A DNA stretch of 35,338 nt, from positions 1-35,338 of the forward strand of contig JAKDLH010000007.1 of the NCBI GenBank assembly GCA_030452945.1. The letters are read 5' to 3'. A model generated the notes under the pieces. It saw only the letters and a program-made list of their open reading frames with translations. It did no database searches and had not been told where the DNA came from. This document shows, piece after piece, positions 15,837-24,141 of the stretch; the first letter of the stretch is position 1; every line of letters starts with the position of its first letter. The position numbers and the translations under genes were made by a program. The stretch is from Microlunatus sp. (lineage in GTDB: Bacteria; Actinomycetota; Actinomycetes; Propionibacteriales; Propionibacteriaceae).

Positions 15837-16669
15837 TCGAGACCGCGGTCACCGCGCTGTTCGTGCCCGGTGATCGCCCCGACCGGTACACGAAAGCGGC
15901 CGGCAGCGGCGCGGACCTGGTGATCATCGATCTGGAGGACGCCGTCGCCCCGTCGGCCAAGGATGCGGCACGCGCGTCGGCGGTCTCGGCGTTGGGGTCG
16001 GGTGACCTGCGGGCCATGGTCCGGGTGAACGGGCTGGACTCGATGTGGCTGAACGAGGATTGTGCGGCACTCGCCAGGCTGGTGGCGCGGCCCGGCCACG
16101 GGCTGACGGCGGTGATGGTGCCGAAGGCGAGCGACCCCGTCGCTTTGGCCGGGCTGATCGAACGGGTCCAGGTACCGGTGGTGGCGTTGATCGAATCTGC
16201 TCTCGGGGTTGCCCGAGTCCGTGATCTCGCTGGAGTCCCAGGGGTTGGGCGGCTAGCTTTCGGCGCCCTGGACTTCGCCTTCGACGTCGACGCCGAGGTC
16301 GACGCGATCACCGGTCAGGTGGCTCGGGCCGAGGTGGTGATCGGATCCCGGGCGGCTGGTCTGCCCGCCCCGCTGGAATCGCCCTCCACCGATCTTCGCG
16401 ACCTCGAGCGGATCGAGGCGACCAGCCGGGCCGCCCGAGCGCTGGGCTTCGGGGGTCGGCTGTGCATCCATCCGGCCCAACTCGTCGCCGTACGAGCCGG
16501 CTTCGCGCCCACGTCGGCCGAGATCGCGTGGGCCCGCGGCATCGTGGTCGCCGGCGCCGGCGTGGAACGGGTCGGGGACCAGATGGTCGACCGTCCGGTG
16601 CTGGAGCGGGCCAGGCGGATCGTGCGGCTGGCCGGCCAGTCCGAGGGGTCGACCACGGCGAACCCGTAG
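15833..16669 (+). CDS. HpcH/HpaI-type CoA ester lyase (CitE-like, citramalyl-CoA lyase candidate)
   Basis: 278 residues. FVPGDRPDRYTKAAGSGADL, IIDLEDAV, MVRVNGLDS, ALIESALGV and FGALDFAFDVD are the successive TIM-barrel blocks of CitE-like lyases; the DLEDAV and ALIE acidic residues bind magnesium. Relatives cleave citramalyl-CoA, malyl-CoA or similar hydroxyacyl-CoAs. Coupled to the MaoC hydratase, it would follow hydration with carbon-carbon cleavage. Itaconate CoA-transferase, the usual third member, is not here. A flavoenzyme gene begins only 7 nt downstream, so this catabolic-looking pair sits directly before the specialised-metabolism-like genes. Confidence 0.85.
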   Translation: MIETAVTALFVPGDRPDRYTKAAGSGADLVIIDLEDAVAPSAKDAARASAVSALGSGDLRAMVRVNGLDSMWLNEDCAALARLVARPGHGLTAVMVPKASDPVALAGLIERVQVPVVALIESALGVARVRDLAGVPGVGRLAFGALDFAFDVDAEVDAITGQVARAEVVIGSRAAGLPAPLESPSTDLRDLERIEATSRAARALGFGGRLCIHPAQLVAVRAGFAPTSAEIAWARGIVVAGAGVERVGDQMVDRPVLERARRIVRLAGQSEGSTTANP

Positions 16670-16676
16670 TCATGGT

Positions 16677-18017
16677 GTGAACCTGCCTTCGGCTGCCGAC
16701 ATCGTGGTGATCGGCGCTGGGCTGACCGGGGCCTCGACGGCGCTGCACCTTGCCGAGCACCGGCCGGAACTCGAAGTCGTGGTGCTGGAGGCGCAGTGCG
16801 TGGCTGCGGGCGCCAGCGGAGCGGGCACCGGCCTGCTAGGACCCCGACTCGGTCCGCCGATCGACGTGGCCCGGCGCCGAGACGGCGACCACATCGCCCG
16901 ACAGCGTCATCGCGACAGCGTCACCGCCGTCGATCGGGTGCTCACTCTGGCCGAGAAGCATGCTCCGGGGACGGTCACACCGGCCGCCGGTCAGCTGATG
17001 GTGGCCACCGGTGCCGCCCAGGCGACGGCCCTGCGCCGACGGGCGGCGGTCTACGCGACTCTCGGACTGGACGTCGTGCTCACCGAGACTAACGACCCGT
17101 GGGCGACTCGCACGCGTACGGCCCTTGCCTACCATCCCGCGGCCGGCGTCGCACCCGGTGCGCTGACCCGGGGGTTGGTCGACGCCGCTCGGGCTGCCGG
17201 GGTCCAAGTGCTCGAGCGCACCGTCGTGCGCGACTTGGAGCCGGGCGTTGCGGGGTGGCCGGTCCACGTGGTCACCGATCGCGGGGCCGTCCTCGCCCGC
17301 GCGGTCGTGGTGGCGGTGGACGTGGCTCACCGCGCCGGCCGGCTGAGCGACGGCCTGGTCGGCCCGGACGGTCAGGTGCCGCTGCAGGTGAGCGCGAGTG
17401 CCACCGCTGAGCTGCCCCCGGATCTGCTCGCCGAGCTCGGCGGGGTCACGGCACCCCACGTCATCAGCGCCTCGGCCCTCGGCCCCTACCGCCGGATCAC
17501 CACCGAGGGTCGCATCGTCCTCGGTGGCGGACCAGCGGTACCGGTCACCGGCTCGACCGCCTCGTCGCGAGCGTCCGCAGCTCGCCAGGCCTGGACCTGG
17601 CAGCGCCGACAGCTGGACGTCCTGCACCCGCGACTGCGCGGAGTGCCCGTCACCCACCGCTGGTCCGGTCGGATCGGGGTGACCCGCGACGGTCTCCCCC
17701 GGGTCGGACGCCTGGTCGTCGACGCTATCGGGCCGGACGGCGAAGTGTGGACGGCCGGCGGCTGGAACGGCCATGGGCTGGCGGCGACGATCGACGCCGG
17801 CCGACGGATCGCCGACCAGGTGCTGACGGCCCGGAGGCCCGATCTCCCGCCCGCTCGCTGGTTGCTCGGATCATCGTTGGCGCGCCCACTGGTCCTGGCG
17901 GCACTGCGGCTTCAGACACCGTCGGCCCCAGCCGAATCCGGTCGAGGGTCACCGATCGTGCTGGACGTAACCCGGATAAGGCCGCCCGTACCGATTCGCG
18001 AGGAGACCACCCGATGA
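16677..18017 (+). CDS. FAD-dependent oxidoreductase, D-amino-acid/glycine oxidase (DAO) family
   Basis: 446 residues from GTG 16677. The dinucleotide-binding motif IVVIGAGLTGAS (residues 9-20) is followed by VVLEAQCVAAGASGAGTG, which carries the acidic end of the second strand and the FAD-contacting AGASG. GGWNGHGLA near residue 365 is the C-terminal FAD block of the DAO family. It should oxidise an amine or amino-acid-like substrate with oxygen or another acceptor. The flavin seems non-covalent, because no conserved His/Cys attachment pattern was recognised. Its stop overlaps the methyltransferase start (ATGA). In this cluster it is a candidate for late oxidation at nitrogen. Confidence 0.85.
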   Translation: MNLPSAADIVVIGAGLTGASTALHLAEHRPELEVVVLEAQCVAAGASGAGTGLLGPRLGPPIDVARRRDGDHIARQRHRDSVTAVDRVLTLAEKHAPGTVTPAAGQLMVATGAAQATALRRRAAVYATLGLDVVLTETNDPWATRTRTALAYHPAAGVAPGALTRGLVDAARAAGVQVLERTVVRDLEPGVAGWPVHVVTDRGAVLARAVVVAVDVAHRAGRLSDGLVGPDGQVPLQVSASATAELPPDLLAELGGVTAPHVISASALGPYRRITTEGRIVLGGGPAVPVTGSTASSRASAARQAWTWQRRQLDVLHPRLRGVPVTHRWSGRIGVTRDGLPRVGRLVVDAIGPDGEVWTAGGWNGHGLAATIDAGRRIADQVLTARRPDLPPARWLLGSSLARPLVLAALRLQTPSAPAESGRGSPIVLDVTRIRPPVPIREETTR

Positions 18018-18706
18018 GCCTGACGGCACCACTGCGCCGCCCCTTGGAGCGGATTGAGACGTCCCTGAGCCGCCCCACTGGCCCCCTGGGCATCGCGATC
18101 GGCCACGCCATGAGTCTGCAGCACTACACCCTGACGGCCTGGTGCCACCGACTGCTGGACCCCCCGGCCGGCGCCAGCGTGCTCGACATCGGCTGCGGCA
18201 GCGGAAACGCCCTGCGCTTGCTCGGCCGTCGCTGCTCGGGTCGGCTGGCCGGCGTCGACCCCTCATCGACGATGGTCGAGATGACCAGGCGAGCCAATCG
18301 TTCAGCCGACCGGCAGGATCGGCTGACGGTGCAGCAGGGCAGTGCGCTGGACCTGCCGTGCGCCGACGACAGCTTCGACGTCGTGACCGCGATCGAGACC
18401 CTGTACTTCTGGCCCGATCCGAGGCGGGGGCTGCGGGAGGCGCTGCGGGTGCTGCGACCTGGCGGCCGACTGGCCGTGGCCTTGGAGATGACGAGGGACG
18501 CGGCCGAGGTGCCCACCCTGCTGCAGCGGGTGTTCGGCGCCAAGTTCACCCAGCGTTCGGCCGGTGCGGGGCTGTCCATCGTGTCCGGCGCGGAGCTGGC
18601 CGAGATGGTGGGCGACACCGGCTTCGACCGGATCCGGTTCGCCGTCGAACCGCGCCGCTCCCTCGGCTGGCTGTGCGTCCTGGCGCGGAAGCCGGACCGG
18701 TGCTGA
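18014..18706 (+). CDS. class I SAM-dependent methyltransferase
   Basis: 230 residues from ATG 18014 (ATGA overlap with the flavoenzyme). VLDIGCGSGNALRLL (about residues 56-70) is SAM motif I, GVDPSSTMVEMTRRA the acidic loop, and GSALDLPCADDSFDVVTAIE with LRVLRPGGRLAV the later motifs, as in UbiE/COQ5-like small-molecule methyltransferases. The target may be an O, N or carboxylate group of the cluster product. The next start (GTG 18700) lies inside its 3' end, so translation is coupled to the P450. Confidence 0.88.
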   Translation: MSLTAPLRRPLERIETSLSRPTGPLGIAIGHAMSLQHYTLTAWCHRLLDPPAGASVLDIGCGSGNALRLLGRRCSGRLAGVDPSSTMVEMTRRANRSADRQDRLTVQQGSALDLPCADDSFDVVTAIETLYFWPDPRRGLREALRVLRPGGRLAVALEMTRDAAEVPTLLQRVFGAKFTQRSAGAGLSIVSGAELAEMVGDTGFDRIRFAVEPRRSLGWLCVLARKPDRC

Positions 18707-20097
18707 ACCCTCGACAGCGGCTGCGTCCCCGCCTTCCCCTCCTCGGCGACGCTCCGGCGTTTCGGCAGGACCTGCTGGCCACGCTGGCGCGCGGCCGCTT
18801 CGAGCAGGGTGACGTCGCCCGCTATCGACTCGGTCCGGTGACGGTCTACGGAGTGTCCTCCCCCGAGGACGCCGAACGCGTCCTCACCGACAGCGACACC
18901 TTCGGCAAACTTGGTCCGGACAACCCGTTGCGGCTCGCGCTCGGCGACGGTTTGTTGACCCGGTCCGACCACGACAGTTGGCTGCGCAACCGGCGGATGG
19001 TGGCCCCGATCTACCATCGCCGACGCGTCGAGACGATGTACACGACCATGCAGGACTGCGTTCAGGAGATGCTCGTCCGCTGGCAGGACGAGTTGGCTCC
19101 GGGAGCGGTGATCGACCTGCACACCCAGCTGATGCACGTCACGCTTGACATCGTTAGTCGGTGCATGTTCAGCATGCCGATGATCTCGGCCGATTCGGCG
19201 CTGCGCCCGGAGTCGGTCGAGTACGCGGTCACCTACACGTTCCTGCGGCTGCAGAACCCGGTGGCCCCGCCGACCTGGGTGCCAACCCCGGCGAACCGCC
19301 GATTTGCCGCGATCATCGGCGGTCTGGACGAGTTGATGGCGTCCATGATCACCCAGCGGCGACGGACGCTGGCGGCCGGCGAGCCGGGCAAGGAGGACCT
19401 GCTCGACATGCTGATGCGCGCCACCGACGCCGACACCGGCGCGCAGATGAACGACACCGAGCTGCGGGACGAGATCATCACCACCCTCGCCGCCGGACAT
19501 GAGACCACCGCGATCACCTTGACCTGGGCGTTCTACCTGCTGTCCACCCATCCGGTCTGGCGGCGGCGGGTGATCGAGGAGATCGACGCCGTTCTGGCCG
19601 GCCGCGCCCCGACCGTCGCTGATCTGCCCAAGTTGCCACTGGTCGCTCAGGTCTTCGATGAGGCGCTGCGGATGTTCCCGTCGTCGCCGACGGTGCCGCG
19701 GCAGTCTCGAAGACCTGTCCGGCTGGGACCGTACGACGTCGAGGTCGGCTCGCGGGTCCTGATCGACGTCCACGGGCTTCATCGCAACCGTCGACACTGG
19801 CCGGACCCGGAGGTGTTCGACCCGACCCGCTTCGGGCCCGAGGGTCGATCCGGCCGCAGTCGCTGGGCCCACCTGCCCTTCGGCGGCGGACCGCACCTGT
19901 GCGTGGGCAAGCAGTTCGCGCTGCAGGAAGCTCAGCTTCTCCTCGCCTCGATCTTCAGCCGCTACGACGTCCGACACCATCCCGGCTACCCGGTGGACGA
20001 CCGGGCCACCATCACCCTGCGTCCCCGGCACGGCCTGCGGGTCGTGCTCCACCCCCGCCTCACCGCCCGCCTCGTCCCCGCCCGGAAGGTGGCCTGA
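18700..20097 (+). CDS. cytochrome P450
   Basis: 465 residues from GTG 18700, overlapping the methyltransferase stop by 7 nt; the frame is open further upstream but that part is a shadow. The I-helix has AGHETTA (residues 265-271), the K-helix ExxR is E321-A-L-R324, and the heme-binding loop FGGGPHLCVGK has the cysteine ligand C401. The heme-loop style and length resemble fatty-acid or alkane hydroxylases of the CYP102/CYP4-like group more than short macrolide P450s; this is an impression. No ferredoxin or reductase gene is adjacent. It probably hydroxylates or desaturates an alkyl chain of the product. Confidence 0.93.
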   Translation: MLNPRQRLRPRLPLLGDAPAFRQDLLATLARGRFEQGDVARYRLGPVTVYGVSSPEDAERVLTDSDTFGKLGPDNPLRLALGDGLLTRSDHDSWLRNRRMVAPIYHRRRVETMYTTMQDCVQEMLVRWQDELAPGAVIDLHTQLMHVTLDIVSRCMFSMPMISADSALRPESVEYAVTYTFLRLQNPVAPPTWVPTPANRRFAAIIGGLDELMASMITQRRRTLAAGEPGKEDLLDMLMRATDADTGAQMNDTELRDEIITTLAAGHETTAITLTWAFYLLSTHPVWRRRVIEEIDAVLAGRAPTVADLPKLPLVAQVFDEALRMFPSSPTVPRQSRRPVRLGPYDVEVGSRVLIDVHGLHRNRRHWPDPEVFDPTRFGPEGRSGRSRWAHLPFGGGPHLCVGKQFALQEAQLLLASIFSRYDVRHHPGYPVDDRATITLRPRHGLRVVLHPRLTARLVPARKVA

Positions 20098-20099
20098 TC

Positions 20100-21134
20100 A
20101 TGTCCCCGACCCGACCCGTCCGCTCGCTCTCCGCCCGGCTGGCCCCGTGGATGGTCAGCACGCGCTACCGGCCCGGCCAGCCAGGCGGTCACTACGAGAG
20201 CTTCTACCAGCGAGCCAACCATCCGACCCGACCGCTGGCGTTCTGGATCCGCTACACGATCTTCGTCCCCACCGGGCGACCGGAGGCGGCCATCGGCGAG
20301 CTGTGGGCCATCGTCTTCGACGGCGAGACCGGACAGCATGTCCTGGCCAAGGAGGAGCACCCGATCAACACCTGCTCCTTCGCCGAGGATCATCTCGCCG
20401 CCCGAATCGGTGACTCCGAGCTGAGCTCGGGCCGACTCCGCGGATCGGCCGCCGGTCCGGACGACACCATCTCCTGGGACCTCACCTGGACCGGCGACGC
20501 CGACCCGATGTTCCTGCTCCCGCAGGCCAGCTACCGGCGTTCCTTCCCGTCCGCGAAGAGTCTGGTAGCGACGCCGCTGGCCCGTTACGACGGGCGCCTG
20601 GTCGTCGCTGGTCGCGGCATCGAGGTCCAGGGCTGGGTCGGGAGCCAGAACCACAACTGGGGCAGCCGGCACACCGACGCGTACGCCTTCGGCCAGGTCG
20701 CCGGCTTCGACGACCACCCCGACACGTTCCTGGAGATCGTCAGCGCGCGGGTCAAGGTCGGCCCGGTCCGGCTGCCGATGATTACCTGCCTGTCGCTGCG
20801 CCACGACGGAGTCACCCACGAATTGGTCAACCCGCTGCAGGGGCTGCGGCGATCCCGGGCCGACTACGGCTACTTCTTCTGGCGTTTCGCCCACCGCGAC
20901 GACCGACTGCGGATCGAGGGCGAGTTCAGCGCCGAACCGGACGCCTTCGTCGCGCTGAACTACTACAATCCACCGGGCGGCACCAAGCAGTGCCTGAACA
21001 CCAAGATCGCCTCCTGTCGGGTGAGGGTCACCGACGTCGGCTCCGGGCGGGTGGATCGGCTGTCCACCACCAACCGGGCGCTGTTCGAGATCCTGACCGA
21101 TCACCGCGGGCACGGCATCGACGTCCGAGCGTGA
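20100..21134 (+). CDS. CrtC-like (hydroxyneurosporene synthase / lipocalin-fold) protein
   Basis: 344 residues from ATG 20100, 2 nt after the P450 stop. FWIRYTIFVP near residue 60, then VQGWVGSQNHNWGSRHTDAY (about 177-196), which resembles the conserved Asn/His/Trp block of CrtC-type carotenoid 1,2-hydratases and the AttH/lipocalin-like superfamily. True CrtC adds water to a terminal double bond. No carotenoid genes are present, so a related hydration or isomerisation of an alkenyl product, or a binding role, is more likely. The stop overlaps the MMPL start (GTGA). Confidence 0.65.
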   Translation: MSPTRPVRSLSARLAPWMVSTRYRPGQPGGHYESFYQRANHPTRPLAFWIRYTIFVPTGRPEAAIGELWAIVFDGETGQHVLAKEEHPINTCSFAEDHLAARIGDSELSSGRLRGSAAGPDDTISWDLTWTGDADPMFLLPQASYRRSFPSAKSLVATPLARYDGRLVVAGRGIEVQGWVGSQNHNWGSRHTDAYAFGQVAGFDDHPDTFLEIVSARVKVGPVRLPMITCLSLRHDGVTHELVNPLQGLRRSRADYGYFFWRFAHRDDRLRIEGEFSAEPDAFVALNYYNPPGGTKQCLNTKIASCRVRVTDVGSGRVDRLSTTNRALFEILTDHRGHGIDVRA

Positions 21135-23563
21135 CCAGGACCGACCCGGCGCCCCGCGGCCCGGTCCATCGCGCCGCCGCCGAGCACCGGCTCCAGTCCT
21201 GGGTGATCGGACTGCGTCGACTGCGCTGGCCGGTGCTCACGGCCTGGCTGCTCTTGCTGGCCATCGCCGGCGTCGGGGCACTCGGGCTGGCGAGCCGCCT
21301 CAGCGGCGGCGGCTGGTACGCCGCCGACTCCGACTCCGCGCACGCCATCGAAGAGACCCGGGATGGCTTCGTCGGCCGCGGCGACACCACGCTCACCCTG
21401 GTCGTCCGCGACGACCGGTACACCGCGGGCGACCCGGCGTTCGTCCGCCGGGCGATCGGCGCGTACGAGCACGTCGCCGCTCTACCCGGACTGGAAGTCA
21501 CCTCCGCCTACGGCTGGGGCACTACCACCGGCGGGGCTCGCGACCCCTTCCTGGGCGACGACGAACGCACCACCGTGACGACGCTCGGCCTGGATCTGCC
21601 GGACGGTGACGCCCGGCGGGAGTTGCCGCACCTGCAGGCCGAGCTCGACCAGACTTACGCCGACCAGGACCTGGTGGTCGCCCTGGTCGGGCCGGCGGCG
21701 GTGTGGGGAGAGATCAACGTGCTGTCCGAGCACGGTCTGCTTCGGGCCGAACTGTTGGCCCTGCCCCTGTTGCTGGTGATCATGCTCGCCATCTACCGGG
21801 GCTGGATCGCCGCCGGCATGTCGCTGCTGGTCGCGGTCACCTCCGTGGTGTGGACCCTCGGCGTGCTGTCGGTGATCACCCGCGTGGTCGAGCTGTCGGT
21901 CTTCGTACAGAACGCCGCCACCATGTTGGGTCTCGGTGTCGCGGTGGACTACTCGCTGTTCCTGATCGCTCGTTATCGTGAGCAGCGGCTGGCCGGTCAA
22001 CCCGGCCCGGCCGCTCTCACGGCGGCACTGCACACCGCCGGCCACACCGTGCTCGGTTCAGGACTCACCGTCGTGCTCGCGATGAGTACCCTCTTCCTGA
22101 TCGACCTGCCGGTCATCCGGTCGCTGGCGCTGGGTGCCGTCATCGTGGTCTCGGTCGCGCTGCTGGTCAACCTCATCGTGCTGCCCGCGCTGCTGTTGGT
22201 GCTGGGCGACCGGGTGCTCGGCGACCGTCCTTGGCCGCTGCGCCCGCGTCGACCGGCACCGGTGCCGCGGCGTGCCATGGTCGAGCCGTCGACCGCACCA
22301 CAGCGCCGGTCCGGCTGGCAAGCCTGGGCCACCCGGGTGATGCGTCGTCCCACGGTGTTCCTGCTGCTCGGACTCGCTGTGCTGGGAGTGCTCGCCGCAC
22401 CGGCCACCCAGCTCAAGACCTTCACTCCCGACGCGAGCATCGTGCCCGCCGGGACGACCGTACGCACCGGCTGGGACGCGGTTCGCGATGGGTTCGGTGA
22501 CGGCGCCGCATCACCGATGAACGTGGTGGTGCGCAGCGAGCGACCGATCACCAACCTGCCGACGGCTCAGCGGCGCGAGATCCTCACCACCTTGCCCGAG
22601 GACCTGGCGCACCTGGCGAATGTGGACTCGGTGACATCGGCCGTTCCCGTGCTGGACCAGGCCGGCGTGCCCCACCCGACGGCGGCGCTGCGTGCCGCCG
22701 CCCGCGACCGACTTCCGGCCCAACTCGCCGACGCGGTCGGCCACTTCCTCTCCGCCGACGGTCGGACCCTCGTGGTCCAGGTCGCACCCACCGGGACTGC
22801 CGCCAGCGCGGACACCCTCGAACTGTTGGACCGGGTACGCCAGCGGACGGCTGAGGTCGACGCCGTCGGGGTCAGCATCGTCGTCGGTGGCGAGACCGCC
22901 GAGGGCGTCGACGGCAACGCCGCCATCCGCGACGGTCTGCCGTTGGTGGCCGGCACGATGCTGGTGGTGATCTACCTGCTGCTGTTGATCATCTTCCGAT
23001 CAGTATTCCTACCGCTCAAGGCCATTGCCTTGAACGTGTGCTCGGTCGCGGCTACCTACGGAGTGGTGGTGCTGGTCTTCCAGCATGGCTGGGGGGCACC
23101 GATCCTCGGCTTCGAGCCGACCGGCCAGGTGACCAACTTCGTGCCGGTGCTGTTGCTGACGCTGTTGTTCAGCCTCAGCACCGACTACGAGGTCTTTCTG
23201 CTCAGCCGGGTTCGCGAGGAATGGCAGCTGGGCTACGACAACACCGCCTCGGTCGCCCGCGGGCTGGCGCTCACGGCGCCCCTGATCTCCGGGGCGGCGA
23301 TCCTGATGATCACCGTCTTCTCCGCTTTCGCCCTGGCCAGCGTGCTTCCGGTGCAGGAGCTGGGTCTGGGGATGGCCTTCGCCATCGCCATCGACGCCAC
23401 GTTGGTCCGGTTGGTGCTCGTCCCGGCTTCGATGCGGTTGATGGGCCGCTGGAACTGGTGGCTGCCCGGCTCACGCAGATCACCGGCGATTCGCCCTACT
23501 GCCCACCATGATCATAAGAATCCGCACCCTGTAGGTACTTCTGAGCCGTCTGCCGCCTCCTGA
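21131..23563 (+). CDS. MMPL-family (RND) transporter
   Basis: 810 residues from GTG 21131 (GTGA overlap). The topology is that of MmpL/ActII-3 exporters: one TM (about 28-48), a large outside loop (about 50-205) with GRGDTTLTLVV, five TMs including VAVDYSLFLIARYRE, then TM7 (about 415-435), a second outside loop, and a final TM bundle with SLSTDYEVFLLSRVREEW. The Asp-Tyr pairs in these TMs are the proton-relay positions. It probably exports the lipid-like product of the surrounding genes. The C-terminus ends in a short His-rich tail (TAHHDHKNPH). A 62-nt gap follows. Confidence 0.93.
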   Translation: MTRTDPAPRGPVHRAAAEHRLQSWVIGLRRLRWPVLTAWLLLLAIAGVGALGLASRLSGGGWYAADSDSAHAIEETRDGFVGRGDTTLTLVVRDDRYTAGDPAFVRRAIGAYEHVAALPGLEVTSAYGWGTTTGGARDPFLGDDERTTVTTLGLDLPDGDARRELPHLQAELDQTYADQDLVVALVGPAAVWGEINVLSEHGLLRAELLALPLLLVIMLAIYRGWIAAGMSLLVAVTSVVWTLGVLSVITRVVELSVFVQNAATMLGLGVAVDYSLFLIARYREQRLAGQPGPAALTAALHTAGHTVLGSGLTVVLAMSTLFLIDLPVIRSLALGAVIVVSVALLVNLIVLPALLLVLGDRVLGDRPWPLRPRRPAPVPRRAMVEPSTAPQRRSGWQAWATRVMRRPTVFLLLGLAVLGVLAAPATQLKTFTPDASIVPAGTTVRTGWDAVRDGFGDGAASPMNVVVRSERPITNLPTAQRREILTTLPEDLAHLANVDSVTSAVPVLDQAGVPHPTAALRAAARDRLPAQLADAVGHFLSADGRTLVVQVAPTGTAASADTLELLDRVRQRTAEVDAVGVSIVVGGETAEGVDGNAAIRDGLPLVAGTMLVVIYLLLLIIFRSVFLPLKAIALNVCSVAATYGVVVLVFQHGWGAPILGFEPTGQVTNFVPVLLLTLLFSLSTDYEVFLLSRVREEWQLGYDNTASVARGLALTAPLISGAAILMITVFSAFALASVLPVQELGLGMAFAIAIDATLVRLVLVPASMRLMGRWNWWLPGSRRSPAIRPTAHHDHKNPHPVGTSEPSAAS

Positions 23564-23625
23564 TCTTCGACAGTCGCTCACTCCGTCGGACGTATTCCAG
23601 GTGAGTCGACGATAGGAGATCACCG

Positions 23626-24141
23626 ATGGACGCCCGCAATACGTTCGAGACACCGACCACCGCCAAGCTCGCCCGACTGGAGTGGCTCGGCTTCTTGCTG
23701 GTCGCGACGGCCTTGACGATCATGCACTGGTCGGCAATCAACTGGTGGCTGTTCGTCGGCCTGTTCGTGATCATCGACGTGATCGGCTACCTGCCGGGCC
23801 GGATCGCACACCAGCGCAGCCACGACGGCTCGGTGGCGGGCGTCTACTACGTGCTCTACAACACGATGCACTGCCTGTTCACCTGGACCGTGATCTTGTC
23901 GGCAGCCACGCTGCTGGTTGGCTGGCAGTGGGCGATGCTGGCCGTGCCGCTGCACCTGCTCGGCGATCGGGCGCTGTTCGGCAACTCGCTGAAGCCGTTC
24001 GGTGTGCCGTTCGAGCCGCAGACTCATCCGGACTTCGCCACCTTCCGCGACCGGTACGCGGCGGCGCCCGCACCGTGGCGACCGGAGACGACAGCCACCC
24101 AGGCCGAGCCGGACTCCGTCGTGCAGGCAACCCGTGCCTGA
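23626..24141 (+). CDS. small polytopic membrane protein, possible enzyme of the cluster
   Basis: 171 residues with about four hydrophobic segments (roughly 20-40, 43-57, 78-100, 100-120). Conserved-looking polar residues lie at membrane edges: TIMHWSAINWW, GRIAHQRSHDGS, YYVLYNTMHCLFTW and LGDRALFGNSLKPFG. Several His, Asn, Asp and Arg residues in such positions suggest a membrane enzyme rather than a simple anchor. AGGAGA precedes the ATG. It overlaps the DUF2156 transferase by 8 nt. I do not recognise a named family with certainty. In valanimycin biosynthesis a membrane protein (VlmO) works after the tRNA-dependent transferase, and this gene is in the matching position next to one. That is inference. 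Confidence 0.65.
   Translation: MDARNTFETPTTAKLARLEWLGFLLVATALTIMHWSAINWWLFVGLFVIIDVIGYLPGRIAHQRSHDGSVAGVYYVLYNTMHCLFTWTVILSAATLLVGWQWAMLAVPLHLLGDRALFGNSLKPFGVPFEPQTHPDFATFRDRYAAAPAPWRPETTATQAEPDSVVQATRA

Noticed and set aside
15312-16669. Citrate lyase complex
   Set aside because: Only a CitE-like subunit is present; CitF, CitD and maturation genes are missing, and the MaoC partner points to free CoA-ester metabolism.
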